Of a stretch of 64,000 nt of DNA, positions 51,805 through 60,861 are shown in pieces (positions within the stretch are counted from its first letter, which is position 1; every line of letters begins with the position of its first letter). This stretch comes from Halorubrum sp. GN11_10-6_MGM (GTDB lineage: Archaea > Halobacteriota > Halobacteria > Halobacteriales > Haloferacaceae). Under the pieces are notes generated by a model. It saw only the letters and a program-made list of their open reading frames with translations. It had not been told where the DNA came from and ran no database searches. The translations under genes and the position numbers were made by a program. The DNA lies in assembly GCF_005435165.1 (NCBI RefSeq), contig NZ_SGUC01000002.1, forward strand, positions 124,001 to 188,000, written 5' to 3'.

Positions 51805-52988
51805 CCGACCGCGACGGTCAAGGAAGCGGCGCCGCCGGCTGGCTCCGGGGCTGGCGGCCCGCGGTGTCGATGGCGTCGCGGAACCTCCGGCGGAACCGGG
51901 TGCGGACCGTGCTGGCGGTCCTCGGAGTGTGTATCGGCGTGCTCGCGGTCGCGGCGCTCGGGATCTTCGGGAACGTGCTGGCGCTCGGCGCGGACGACGC
52001 GATCGGCGACATCGGCACGCAGGTCGTCGTCTCCCCGAACGCCGACGCGGGCGTGGAGTCGCTGTCCGACGCGGACGTCGCGTCGATCCGGCGGGCGGTC
52101 GACGGCTCCGCGGGCGGCGGGGCGGCGGTCGTCCCGCTGTACTCCGACAGCGCCACCGTCGCGCGGCAGGGCGACCAGACGTTCGCGACGGTGTACGGCG
52201 TCGAGGAGCCCGCGCTGGCGTACGAGGCGGCGGAGGGCCGGCTCCCCGAGCGACACCGGCAGGGCGCGATCCTCGGCGCGGGGATCGCCGCGGACCTCGA
52301 GGCCGGCGCGGGCGACACCGTCGAGATCGCGGGCTCGCAGGTGCGGGTGATCGCGGTGCTGGTCGAGAGCCAGACGTTCAGCCCGGTGGCGCCCGACGAC
52401 GCCGTCTTCCTGCCCGAGTCGGCGTTCTCGGCCGACGGCTACGCGCAGGCGCTCGTGATCTCCGACTCCGGAGCCGAGGCGCGCGCCGCGGCCGACGCGA
52501 TCCGCGAGTCGGTGAACGCCAGACAGGACCGAGTGGAACTGTTCGAGCTGGCCGCCCTCGTCGACGAGATCAACGAGTTCTTCGGGCTGCTCTCGACGTT
52601 CCTGCTCGGGCTCGGCGCGATCTCGCTCGTCGTCGCCGGCGTCTCTATCCTCAACGTAATGTTGATGAGCACGGTCGAGCGCCGACAGGAGATCGGGGTG
52701 ATGCGCGCGGTCGGCGTCGCCCGGCGCGACGTGTTGCGCGTCCTGCTCGCGGAGGCCGGGCTGATCGGCGCCGCCGGCGCCGCGGCCGGCACGCTGCTCA
52801 CCGTCCTGCTCGTCGCCGGACTCGTCCTCGCGACGCCCGCGGTCGACGCCGCGCTCGTGATCGACCCGACGAACGGGTACTACCTCCTCTTGGCGCTCGT
52901 CTTCGGCGTCGGCGTGGGGATCGTCAGCGGCGCGTACCCCGCGTGGAAGGCGGCCAACGAGCGCCCGGTCGAGGCGCTGCGGAGCTGA
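51801..52988 (+). CDS. MacB/FtsX-type ABC transporter permease
   Basis: This 395-residue protein has one helix near the N-terminus (NRVRTVLAVLGVCIGVLAVAALGIFG), a large extracytoplasmic domain (about 70-260), and three C-terminal helices with FtsX-type residues (SILNVMLMSTVERRQEIGVMRAVG, then AYPAWKAANERPVEALRS at the end). The pair, with the CARDB protein, probably forms a mechanotransmission-type complex that acts on lipids or lipoproteins at the membrane. This is by analogy with MacB and LolCDE. Confidence 0.9.
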   Translation: MTDRDGQGSGAAGWLRGWRPAVSMASRNLRRNRVRTVLAVLGVCIGVLAVAALGIFGNVLALGADDAIGDIGTQVVVSPNADAGVESLSDADVASIRRAVDGSAGGGAAVVPLYSDSATVARQGDQTFATVYGVEEPALAYEAAEGRLPERHRQGAILGAGIAADLEAGAGDTVEIAGSQVRVIAVLVESQTFSPVAPDDAVFLPESAFSADGYAQALVISDSGAEARAAADAIRESVNARQDRVELFELAALVDEINEFFGLLSTFLLGLGAISLVVAGVSILNVMLMSTVERRQEIGVMRAVGVARRDVLRVLLAEAGLIGAAGAAAGTLLTVLLVAGLVLATPAVDAALVIDPTNGYYLLLALVFGVGVGIVSGAYPAWKAANERPVEALRS

Positions 52989-53026
52989 GTCGGACGGCGG
53001 CCGGAGAGCCGAACGGCTCGGAGCCA

Positions 53027-53300
53027 CCTAAAAGTCCGACCGGCGCGCCGGCGAGCGCCCGCAGGGCGCGAGCCGCCCGCGAGGGAGTCGGTGGCCCGGA
53101 GCGAAGCGGAGGGCCACCGACGAGGCTGGGGAGGCGTGAGGCTGCGGTTGCTGTGCGGTGGGGCCGGGACTCAAAGGAGCAGTCGCGCGAGTTCTCGCGA
53201 CTGGGGCTTTGGCGGTGTTCTCCACGGAGGAACGACGTATCGCTGAGTGACTGGGGCTTTGGTGGTGTTCGCCGTCGATCCCCAGTCACTAATTTATAAA
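53027..53300 (+). repeat. structured dispersed repeat, copy 5 (candidate ncRNA)
   Basis: The TATA-like element is degraded (cctaaaag, 53027-53034). The first hairpin keeps inner arms GCGCCC/GGGCGC. Helix 2 is GTCGGTGGCCC (53087-53097) with GGGCCACCGAC (53111-53121), 11 bp and different in sequence from the other copies. The invariant core is 53122-53141. Helix 3 is CAGTCGCG (53180-53187) with CGCGACTG (53196-53203), with a short loop. Two tail modules follow, and the last ends in tttataaa (53293-53300). It fills the gap before the gene at 53352. Confidence 0.87.
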
Positions 53301-53351
53301 CGACACCTGACGGGCCAAACGCTTACTTGCTGCCGAGACGCGGAACAACCT

Positions 53352-53759
53352 ATGTCGCTTGAGCGGCGGGCCGTCCTCCTCGTCGGCGCGGGCGCGATCG
53401 GGTTCGGCGCCGTCGGCTACCGCGAACTGACGGACTGCGAGGAGTTCGCCTGCTTCGCGTTCGAGTACGAGGGCGCGGACGACGCACCCAGCCGACTGAC
53501 GATCGAACACACCGGCGGAACGGAGCGACTTCGCGCAGGCGACGTGTTCGTCACGAACGTCAGCACCGATTACGAGGCGGGCGAAACCGACACCCTCGCG
53601 TGGGCCGAGTTGGACGACAACCTCGACCCGGACGACGCGATCGACAGGGAAGCGGTACAGGTCCCGATCCGGTTCCCGGACGTCGTGGCGATCCGCTGGC
53701 GTCGCGACGGCGACGAGGAGATCGTCGGAGCGTGGCTGTACGACGACGACGTGCGGTGA
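53352..53759 (+). CDS. small exported protein, pilin-like beta domain
   Basis: The ATG at 53352 gives 135 residues. The N-terminus MSLERRAVLLVGAGAIGFGAVGYREL contains a twin arginine and a hydrophobic stretch. The mature part has FAFEYEGADDAPSRLTIEHTGGTERLRAGDVFVTN, which resembles the C-terminal beta region of haloarchaeal type IV pilins, but the N-terminal pilin motif is absent. The Cys pair in DCEEFAC may bind metal or form a disulfide. Function is unknown. Confidence 0.65.
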   Translation: MSLERRAVLLVGAGAIGFGAVGYRELTDCEEFACFAFEYEGADDAPSRLTIEHTGGTERLRAGDVFVTNVSTDYEAGETDTLAWAELDDNLDPDDAIDREAVQVPIRFPDVVAIRWRRDGDEEIVGAWLYDDDVR

Positions 53760-53860
53760 GCGTCTCTCCCGTCGGCTCTCTCGGTAGCCCGCCTCGCCGT
53801 GGACAGATTGACCCCTGAGCCCCCGAACGACTTTCACTCAGGACGACGCATCCGACGGTG

Positions 53861-54337
53861 ATGGCCCTCCGAGAGATCCGCATCCTCCCACACGTCGTCG
53901 GCGCCTCCCCTGCGAGGCGGCTGCTCCCGCTGGGCGTGGTCGGCCTCCTCCTGCTCGCCTCCGTCGGGTTCGCGCTCGGGCTGGACGTCGGGCTCTCCCT
54001 CTGGTGGCTTGCGCTGGCGCTCGGGATAGCGGTCGCCGCGGGTTTCGCGGGTGCGGGTCTCCTCCCGACCGTCGGCTCGCTGTGGCTCGTCGGCTGCTGG
54101 TGGTTCGCGTTCCCGCCGCTCGTCGGCTATATCACTGGCAACTGGACGGGCGCGGGCCGGTACAGCTATCCGCGGATGCTGGGGTATGGATACCAATCCG
54201 CGCGTGGGGAGCTGCTCGGCGGAATCGAAGTCGGCGTCAGACTCGGGCTGCAGTTCGCGGTCGTCGCCGGGCTCGTCGGGTACGCGGTCGGGATAATCGG
54301 TAATCGGCTCTCGACGCATACGAATGAATCTGAATAA
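53861..54337 (+). CDS. multi-span membrane protein, hypothetical
   Basis: This 158-residue protein has four hydrophobic segments (about 20-40, 45-66, 68-90 and 125-148). The short soluble parts contain GNWTGAGRYSYPRMLGYGYQSARGELLGG, rich in Tyr and Gly. A GTG at 53858 is in frame but the ATG at 53861 is preferred. No family is recognised. The gene ends 14 bp before the tail of repeat copy 6. Confidence 0.7.
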   Translation: MALREIRILPHVVGASPARRLLPLGVVGLLLLASVGFALGLDVGLSLWWLALALGIAVAAGFAGAGLLPTVGSLWLVGCWWFAFPPLVGYITGNWTGAGRYSYPRMLGYGYQSARGELLGGIEVGVRLGLQFAVVAGLVGYAVGIIGNRLSTHTNESE

Positions 54338-54377
54338 GCCCAATCGCTCGCTTATAAACAGTTGACTCTGGATCGAC

Positions 54378-55074
54378 GGCGGTGTTCAGATAAGGTTGAA
54401 AGGTGAGGCGGTTCGTTTTCAAAGTGATCTATGCCCGAAAACGACCGCCTCAGCGGCTGTTTAGATGAGATCAACTTAGAGTTTGTGGAGCGAGAAGCAA
54501 CACCGAGACTGTTGATGAAACTCAGTATTCAACTTCGTCTGTCCGGATTATCGCTTTCGAATACTGTTTCATTTCTTGAGGTATTCGGAGTTGATCGAGT
54601 TCGATCCACCGTTCATAACTGGGTTCATAAGGCCGATCTACAGCCAGAGACTGGTCGGAGCCCGAATCACGTTGCGGTTGACGAGACTGTGATTCAGCTC
54701 GATGATGAACAATACTGGCTGTACGCTGCTGTCGATCCTCAGTCAAACGATTTGCTACATACAAAGCTTGAGCCAACAAGAACGAACGTGATCGCAGATC
54801 AGTTCTTTACGGAACTCCGCGATAAACACGACGTAGATGACGCGATCTTTCTCGTTGATGGCGCGGTTCCACTCCACCGAGCTTGTGACAAACACGGCCT
54901 CGATTTTAGATACGAACGACATGGCAATCGAAACAGCGTCGAACGTGTCTTTCGTGAGGTAAAACGCAGAACTACCAGTTTCTCAAACTGTTTTAGCAAC
55001 GCCAAAGCAGAAACAGCAAACGAGTGGCTAGGATCGTTCGCCTTCGCATGGAATCAGCTTATCTGAACACTACC
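54378..55074 (+). mobile_element. IS6-family insertion sequence, intact
   Basis: The 697-bp element has terminal inverted repeats GGCGGTGTTCAGATAAG and, on the other end reversed, GGTAGTGTTCAGATAAG (15 of 17 match). Perfect 8-bp target duplications GGATCGAC lie at 54370-54377 and 55075-55082, the length expected for IS6. It is visibly AT-richer than its surroundings. One complete transposase gene fills it. The intact gene and perfect duplication point to a recent insertion. Confidence 0.92.
54431..55066 (+). CDS. IS6-family transposase
   Basis: This 211-residue DDE transposase has the three acidic positions in VAVDETVIQLDDEQYW (first Asp), DAIFLVDGAVPLH (second Asp) and NSVERVFREVKRRT (Glu). 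An N-terminal HTH lies about residues 30-75. The length is complete for haloarchaeal IS6 elements. The stop codon lies within the right inverted repeat. Codon use is AT-rich compared with all neighbours, in keeping with transfer. Confidence 0.95.
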   Translation: MPENDRLSGCLDEINLEFVEREATPRLLMKLSIQLRLSGLSLSNTVSFLEVFGVDRVRSTVHNWVHKADLQPETGRSPNHVAVDETVIQLDDEQYWLYAAVDPQSNDLLHTKLEPTRTNVIADQFFTELRDKHDVDDAIFLVDGAVPLHRACDKHGLDFRYERHGNRNSVERVFREVKRRTTSFSNCFSNAKAETANEWLGSFAFAWNQLI

Positions 55075-55378
55075 GGATCGACGGGGAACACTTCCAAAGC
55101 CCCAGCCGCGAGGCGGGCGCACGCTCTCTGCGCTCCTCAGTCGCTCGTTTCACTCGCTCGCTGCGGTGCTTGCGTCGCCTGCGCCCGCCTCGCGGCTGCC
55201 CCTTTGCGTCCCGCCCCGCACAGCGACCGCAGCCTCACGCCTCCCCAGCCTCGCCGCTCGCTCCCTGCGGTCGCTCGCGGCGTCCCTCGCGCGTGCTCCT
55301 CGCGCCCTGCGGGCGCTCGGAGGCGCACGCCACCGCAGTTCTATGTATAAAAGATTGCCGCGTAGCAGAAAATCTTAT

Positions 55379-56287
55379 TTAAACACCGCGGCCTTGGAGC
55401 TGCTCCTCTTCTTTCATGTCCTCGTTAGACTGGCCCTTCATCCCCTTCCCGGTGCCGCTCGCGATGCGCGCGAGCTCCTCGGGGTCGTCCCAGTTGTTGA
55501 CGGCCTCGACGATGGCGTTGCCCATCGCCGCGGGGTCCTCCGCGCCGAAGATGCCGGAGCCGACGAAGATACCGTCGCAGCCGTGGTACATCATCAGCGC
55601 GGCGTCGGCGGGCGTCGCGATGCCGCCGGCCGCGAAGTTCACGACCGGGAGCCGCTCGGCCTCCGCGGTCTCGTGGACCAGATCGCGGGGGGAGCCGTGT
55701 TCGCGGGCCCACTTCTCGCGCTCCTCGTAGTTGAGGCCGGTGAGCGTTCGGATCTGGTTTTTGATGGTGCGCTGGTGTTTGACGGCCTGATTCACGTCGC
55801 CGGTGCCGGCCTCGCCCTTCGTCCGGATCATCGCCGCGCCCTCGTGGATGCGGCGGAGCGCCTCGGGGAGGTTGCGGGCGCCGCAGACGAACGGCGAGGT
55901 GAAGTCGCGCTTGTCGGTGTGATACTCGTCGTCGGCGGGCGTGAGCACCTCGGACTCGTCGATCATGTCGACGCCGAGCGCCTCCAGGATCTCGGCCTCC
56001 TTCCGGTGGCCGATCCGCGATTTCCCCATCACCGGGATCGACACCTCGTCGATGATCTCTGGGACGCGCTCCGGGTCGGGCATCCGCGCGACGCCGCCGC
56101 GCTTGCGGATGTCCGCCGGGACGTGTTCGAGCACCATCACGGCGACCGCGCCCGCGTCCTCCGCGATGCGGGCCTGTTCGCGGTTGACGACGTCCATGAT
56201 GACGCCGCCCTTCTGCATCTGTGCGAAGCCGCGCTTGACCAGCTCGGTCCCCCGCTTCAGCTCCTCCAGATCCGTGGCCTCTGGCAT
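55379..56287 (-). CDS. pdxS: pyridoxal 5'-phosphate synthase, PdxS subunit
   Basis: This 302-residue enzyme forms vitamin B6 from ribose 5-phosphate, glyceraldehyde 3-phosphate and ammonia. Typical stretches are [15 protein letters not shown], the catalytic Lys in VMGKSRIGH near residue 84, and [17 protein letters not shown]. It normally works with the glutaminase PdxT, which is not in the window. The ATG at 56287 follows a TATA-like cgttaagt (about 56312-56319), predicting a leaderless transcript. Confidence 0.96.
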   Translation of the reverse strand: MPEATDLEELKRGTELVKRGFAQMQKGGVIMDVVNREQARIAEDAGAVAVMVLEHVPADIRKRGGVARMPDPERVPEIIDEVSIPVMGKSRIGHRKEAEILEALGVDMIDESEVLTPADDEYHTDKRDFTSPFVCGARNLPEALRRIHEGAAMIRTKGEAGTGDVNQAVKHQRTIKNQIRTLTGLNYEEREKWAREHGSPRDLVHETAEAERLPVVNFAAGGIATPADAALMMYHGCDGIFVGSGIFGAEDPAAMGNAIVEAVNNWDDPEELARIASGTGKGMKGQSNEDMKEEEQLQGRGV

Positions 56288-56450
56288 GGATATCGGTTGG
56301 GTCGCCGGCCACTTAACGGGTCGCTTTCGGGCGGATGAGCGGGCGAGCGCGCCGTTCGCGCCCGAACGGATTCGAGCGCGCCGCCACCGTCCGCACGCCC
56401 GGCGCCTCACCACCGCAACCGCGAAGTCCCCGGCCGGCCAACCCGCGGGC

Positions 56451-57137
56451 ATGACCACCGGAGCCATCCTCGCCGGCGGGCGCTCGACGCGTTTCGGCGA
56501 CGTCGACAAGGCCGTCGCGACGGTCGACGGCACCCCGATGATCCGCCGGGTCGCGGATCGGCTCGCGGGGACCGACGACCCGGTCCAGCCCGGCGCCGAC
56601 CGCGCGAGCGGCGGCGACCCCGTCGTCGACGAGCTCGTCGTCAACTGCCGATCGGACCAGCGCGAGGCGATCGCCGAGGCGCTCTCGGGGGTCTCACTCC
56701 CCGTCCGCTGGGCGCTCGACGAGGAGCCGGACCTCGGACCGCTCGCGGGGATCCGGAACGCCTGCCGAGCGGCGACGGACTCGTACACCGCCGTCGTCGC
56801 CTGCGACATGCCGTTCGTCGACCCGAGGTTCCTCGTACACCTCCGCGAGACGGTCGCGGAGCCGGGGATCGAGGCGGCCGTCCCCCGGCTCGACGACCGC
56901 TGGTATCAGACCACGCAGGCCGTCTACGCGGCAGACCCGGCCGCGACAGCCTGCGACCGCGCGCTCGACCGCGGCGACCGGAAGGTGCTCGCGATGGTGG
57001 AGCAGTTGGAGGCGTCGGTGGTCGACGACGCGGCGATACGGTCGCTGACGACCGAGCGCACGTTCACCAACGTCAACACGCGGACCGAACGCGACGAGGC
57101 GGAGCGGGCGGTCGCCGCCGCGCTCGACGCGGAGTGA
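56451..57137 (+). CDS. mobA: molybdenum cofactor guanylyltransferase
   Basis: This 228-residue enzyme attaches GMP to molybdopterin. The N-terminal loop [18 protein letters not shown] is the GTP-binding signature of MobA, and [11 protein letters not shown] near residue 118 holds the metal-binding Asp. The C-terminal [11 protein letters not shown] is typical. It is divergent from pdxS and monocistronic. A tungstate transporter lies about 16 kb away and could supply a related cofactor. Confidence 0.92.
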   Translation: MTTGAILAGGRSTRFGDVDKAVATVDGTPMIRRVADRLAGTDDPVQPGADRASGGDPVVDELVVNCRSDQREAIAEALSGVSLPVRWALDEEPDLGPLAGIRNACRAATDSYTAVVACDMPFVDPRFLVHLRETVAEPGIEAAVPRLDDRWYQTTQAVYAADPAATACDRALDRGDRKVLAMVEQLEASVVDDAAIRSLTTERTFTNVNTRTERDEAERAVAAALDAE

Positions 57138-57187
57138 ACGCCGTCGCTCGCGTCGAGCGACGGCGGTAGCGTCGTCCCGCCGGCCTG

Positions 57188-57748
57188 TCAGCCCTTCAAC
57201 GTCTCGTACGCCTCGTTGAGATCCTTGAACTCCTCCTCGTCGCCGTCCTCGCCGTCGGGGTGGAGCCGCTTCGCGCGCTCGCGGTACCGCCGTCGGACCG
57301 TCTCGCTGTCCGCGGTACGATCGAGTCCGAGCGTCTCGTACGCCTCGCGCTCGGTCATCCCGCCGGCCGACGGCGCGCGGTCGCGGGGGTCGCGGCCTCC
57401 GGCGCCGCCGAACCCCCCCACTCCGCCGCGAGCCCCGGCCCGCCCTCCCTCGCCCGCGCCGCGACCGCCGTCGGTGCCGGCGGCGCGGTACGCGCGCTCC
57501 CGGTTGGCCGCGGCGCGGGCGCGCTGTCTGGCGCGCTCGCGCTCGGTCGGACCCGCCGCCTCGGCCGACCGGCGGGCCTGATCGTGGAGGCGCCCGCTGG
57601 CGTGGTACCAGAGGAAGTACGAGACGGCGCCGAACGGGACCGCCAGCGCCAACGCGATCGGGTGGAGGACGACTCCGCCGATCAGGAGCAGCGCCGTCAT
57701 GCCGACGAACGCCCCGGCGAGCCCAACGACGATCGTTCGGTTCGTCAC
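57188..57748 (-). CDS. membrane-anchored J-domain protein
   Basis: I choose the GTG at 57748 ([14 protein letters not shown]) as the start; upstream in-frame sequence is arginine-rich and looks non-coding. The 186-residue protein has two hydrophobic helices (about 5-25 and 30-48), a Gly/Arg-rich linker, and a C-terminal J domain: [37 protein letters not shown]. The HPD motif that stimulates Hsp70 ATPase is present. It would recruit DnaK to the membrane. Confidence 0.85.
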   Translation of the reverse strand: MTNRTIVVGLAGAFVGMTALLLIGGVVLHPIALALAVPFGAVSYFLWYHASGRLHDQARRSAEAAGPTERERARQRARAAANRERAYRAAGTDGGRGAGEGGRAGARGGVGGFGGAGGRDPRDRAPSAGGMTEREAYETLGLDRTADSETVRRRYRERAKRLHPDGEDGDEEEFKDLNEAYETLKG

Positions 57749-57975
57749 GGTCGTGTTCGGGGGCGAAGCACCGTAAGCGTCTCGCCGCTCTCCCCCGGCG
57801 ACGCGTCTACCGCCGCTTCTGGGGTGTTCGCTTCTCGCCCCTCGCGGCGCTCGCTCTCCGTCCCTCCGCAGCGCCTTCGCTCGGTATCCGCTGCCTTCGC
57901 TCAGCGTTCGTCGTCCCCGCCGCACCCTTGCCTCGCTCCGCACCGTTTATGCCCGCGGCCGCCCGGATACGGGGT

Positions 57976-60861
57976 ATGGAACCGGCGGACAGAGAGGCGG
58001 TGACCGGGCTGCCGCCCGGGATCGCCGCCGCCCGCGAGGAGCTCACGCCCATGCTCTCGCAGTACGCCGACCTGTGTGCCGCCCACGAGGACGCCCTCGT
58101 GCTGTTCCAGGTCGGAGACTTCTACGAGGCGTTCTGCGAGGCGGCCGAGACCGTCGCCCGCGTCTGTGAGGTGACGCTGACCGAGCGCTCCGACTCGACC
58201 GGCGACTACCCGATGGCCGGGATCCCCATCGACAACGCGGCGCCGTACCTCGAATCGCTGCTCGACGCGGGCTACCGCGTCGCGCTCGGCGACCAGGTGG
58301 AGGACGCCGAGCAGGCGTCCGGGCTCGTCGACCGCGCCGTCACCGAGGTGATAACGCCCGGCACCGTCGTCGAGGACGACCTCCTCGAATCTGGCACGAC
58401 GAACTACGTGGCGGCGGTGGCGGCCGACGGCGGCGCCGAGGTCGACGCGCCCGGACCCGGCACCGTCGGCCTCGCCGCCGTCGACGTCTCGACCGGCGAG
58501 TGCCTCGTCACGTCGGGCGACGCCGACGCCGTCGCGGGCGAACTCGACCGGATCGCGCCGGCGGAGCTCATCTCTGGCCCGGACGCCCCCGAGTTCGAAC
58601 CGAGCGACACCGAGCGCGGCTGGACGACTCACGACTACGACGCGGACGTCTTCGACCGCCGGGCCGCGGCCGAGCGGCTGGAGCCGTACCTCCCGGCGCC
58701 CGCCCGCCGCTTCGACGGCGACGCCGAGCTGCGGGCGGCGGGCGCGGTGCTGGCGTACGCGGAGTACACGCAGGGCGACGACGGGCCGCTCTCGTACGTG
58801 ACCAGAATCCGACGGTACGACCCCCGAGACCGGCTCCGGCTCGACGCGGCGGCCCAGCGCAGCCTCGAACTGTTCGAGAACCGCGGGCTCGGCGCGAGCG
58901 ACACGCTGTTCGACTCCCTCGACGAGACGAACTGCGCGCTCGGCCGACGCTGTCTGGAGCGCTGGCTCCGGCGCCCGCTCGTCGACGCCGACGCGATCCG
59001 GAGCCGCCACGACGCGGTCGGCGAGCTCGCGGACCGGAGCCTCGCGCGGGAGGGGGTCGCCGACGCGCTCGCGACCGCCTACGACCTCGAACGGCTGGTG
59101 AGACGCGTCTCACGGGGACGAGCGGACGCCCGCGACCTGCGTTCCCTCCATCAGACGCTCGCGGTCGTCCCCGAGCTGAAGGCGACGCTTGCGGGAGCGG
59201 ACGGCGAACGCTCCGGCGACGAGACGGACGCCGCGCTCCCCCGCACCGACCACCTCCGCGACCTCCGCGACCGCCTCGACGAGCTGACGGAGGTCCGCGA
59301 GCTGATCGACGACGCGATCGCGACCGATCCGCCACAGGAGATCACCGAGGGCGGCGTGGTCCGCGAGGGGTTCGACGACGACCTCGACGAGCTCCGGACG
59401 ACCGAGCGCGAGGGGCGCGAGTGGGTCGCCGACCTCGAAGCCAGCGAGCGCGAGCGCACCGGGATCGACTCGCTATCGGTCGGCCACAACCAGGTCCACG
59501 GCTACTACATCGAGGTGACCGACGCCAACCTCGACCGCGTCCCCGACGACTACCGGCGGCGGCAGACGCTGAAGAACAGCGAGCGGTACGTCACGCCGGA
59601 GCTGAAGGAGCGCGAGGAGGAGATCGTCGGCGCCGCCGAGCGCGCTGACGCCTTGGAGTACGAGCTGTTCGTCGACGTCCGCGAGCGCGTCGCGGCGGCG
59701 ACCGAGCGGATTCAGGGGCTCGCCGACGCGCTCGCCGAGCTCGACGCGCTCACGTCGCTCGCGGCGGTCGCCGTCGAGCGCGACTACGTCCGCCCCGAAC
59801 TGCGCGCGGACGCGGACGGCGAGGGCGCGGCCGACGCGGGGGCATCGGACGCGGGCGATCCCGCCGCAGGCATCGAGATCGAGGGCGGGCGACACCCCGT
59901 GGTCGAACGGACCGAGGAGTCGTTCGTCCCGAACGACGCGGACCTCCCGCGCGGCTCGGTCGCCGTGATCACGGGGCCGAACATGAGCGGGAAGTCGACG
60001 TACATGCGGTCGGTCGCGCTCGCCGTCGTGCTCGCGCAGACGGGGTCGTTCGTCCCCGCGCAGGCCGCCACGCTCCCCGTCTTCGACCGCCTGTTCACCC
60101 GCGTCGGCGCCTCGGACGACATCGCGGGCGGACAGTCGACGTTCATGCGCGAGATGAGCGAGCTGACGGAGATCCTCCACGACGCCGGCCCCGACTCGCT
60201 CGTCCTCTTAGACGAGGTGGGCAGGGGGACCGCCACCACCGACGGCCGGGCCATCGCCCGCGCCGCGGCCGAGTTCATCCACGACGAGCTCGGCGCGACC
60301 GCGCTGTTCGCGACGCACTACCACGGGCTGACGGACCTCGCCGACGAGCGCGAGCGCGTCTTCAACCTCCACTTCACCGCCACCCGCGAGGACGGCGACG
60401 TGACGTTCCTCCACCGCGTCGTGCCGGGCGCCTCCTCGTCGTCGTACGGCGTGGAGGTGGCGGAGCTCGCCGGCGTTCCCGGTCGGGTCGTGGACCGCGC
60501 TCGCGATCTCGTCGCCGCGGAGGAGGGAGCGCGCGAGCGGTCGGCGAACGGGACCGACGAGGCGTCCCCCGGCGAGGAGTCGACCGCCGACGGCGACGCG
60601 TCGCTCCGGGAGTTCCTCGCGGAGGAGGCGTCGGAAGGCGGCGAGGAGTCCGGAACCGAGGCGGACGCCCGGACCGAGACCGCGTCCGAGCGCGACCGCG
60701 CGGGGCCGACGGCCGACGCCGACGCCGACGAGGGTGTCGCCGACGGCGCGTCCTCCGAGCTCGCCGCGGCGCTCCGCGACCTCGATCTCGCGCGGATGAC
60801 GCCGATCGAGGCGCTGAACGCCCTCCACGACCTCCAGTCGCGAGTCGACGATGACGGGTGA
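57976..60861 (+). CDS. mutS: DNA mismatch repair protein MutS
   Basis: This 961-residue protein has the mismatch-contact motif as GDFYEAF near residue 46, and a Walker [14 protein letters not shown] near 670 with [12 protein letters not shown] for Walker B. The domain order (mismatch, connector, levers, clamp, ATPase) is complete. A long acidic, low-complexity insert (about 855-925) precedes the C-terminal helix. MutS detects mismatches and recruits MutL. It overlaps mutL by 11 bp. Confidence 0.96.
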   Translation: MEPADREAVTGLPPGIAAAREELTPMLSQYADLCAAHEDALVLFQVGDFYEAFCEAAETVARVCEVTLTERSDSTGDYPMAGIPIDNAAPYLESLLDAGYRVALGDQVEDAEQASGLVDRAVTEVITPGTVVEDDLLESGTTNYVAAVAADGGAEVDAPGPGTVGLAAVDVSTGECLVTSGDADAVAGELDRIAPAELISGPDAPEFEPSDTERGWTTHDYDADVFDRRAAAERLEPYLPAPARRFDGDAELRAAGAVLAYAEYTQGDDGPLSYVTRIRRYDPRDRLRLDAAAQRSLELFENRGLGASDTLFDSLDETNCALGRRCLERWLRRPLVDADAIRSRHDAVGELADRSLAREGVADALATAYDLERLVRRVSRGRADARDLRSLHQTLAVVPELKATLAGADGERSGDETDAALPRTDHLRDLRDRLDELTEVRELIDDAIATDPPQEITEGGVVREGFDDDLDELRTTEREGREWVADLEASERERTGIDSLSVGHNQVHGYYIEVTDANLDRVPDDYRRRQTLKNSERYVTPELKEREEEIVGAAERADALEYELFVDVRERVAAATERIQGLADALAELDALTSLAAVAVERDYVRPELRADADGEGAADAGASDAGDPAAGIEIEGGRHPVVERTEESFVPNDADLPRGSVAVITGPNMSGKSTYMRSVALAVVLAQTGSFVPAQAATLPVFDRLFTRVGASDDIAGGQSTFMREMSELTEILHDAGPDSLVLLDEVGRGTATTDGRAIARAAAEFIHDELGATALFATHYHGLTDLADERERVFNLHFTATREDGDVTFLHRVVPGASSSSYGVEVAELAGVPGRVVDRARDLVAAEEGARERSANGTDEASPGEESTADGDASLREFLAEEASEGGEESGTEADARTETASERDRAGPTADADADEGVADGASSELAAALRDLDLARMTPIEALNALHDLQSRVDDDG

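Larger units (their letters stand above)
54351..55354 (-). repeat. structured dispersed repeat, copy 6, split by an insertion sequence
   Basis: Read on the minus strand, a TATA-like ttttatacat (about 55345-55354) precedes the first hairpin with inner arms GCGCCC/GGGCGC. Helix 2 pairs CGCCGC with GCGGCG. The invariant core is 55233-55252. Helix 3 is a perfect 19-bp stem (55180-55198 with 55103-55121). Relative to copy 4, two pairs change from T-A to C-G on both arms. The tail is cut by the IS at the target GGATCGAC and resumes to end in ttataa (54352-54357). Confidence 0.87.

Noticed and set aside
55166..56338. Plus-strand frame of 390 codons across repeat copy 6 and pdxS
   Set aside because: It joins non-coding repeat sequence to the reverse of pdxS; no protein-like pattern.
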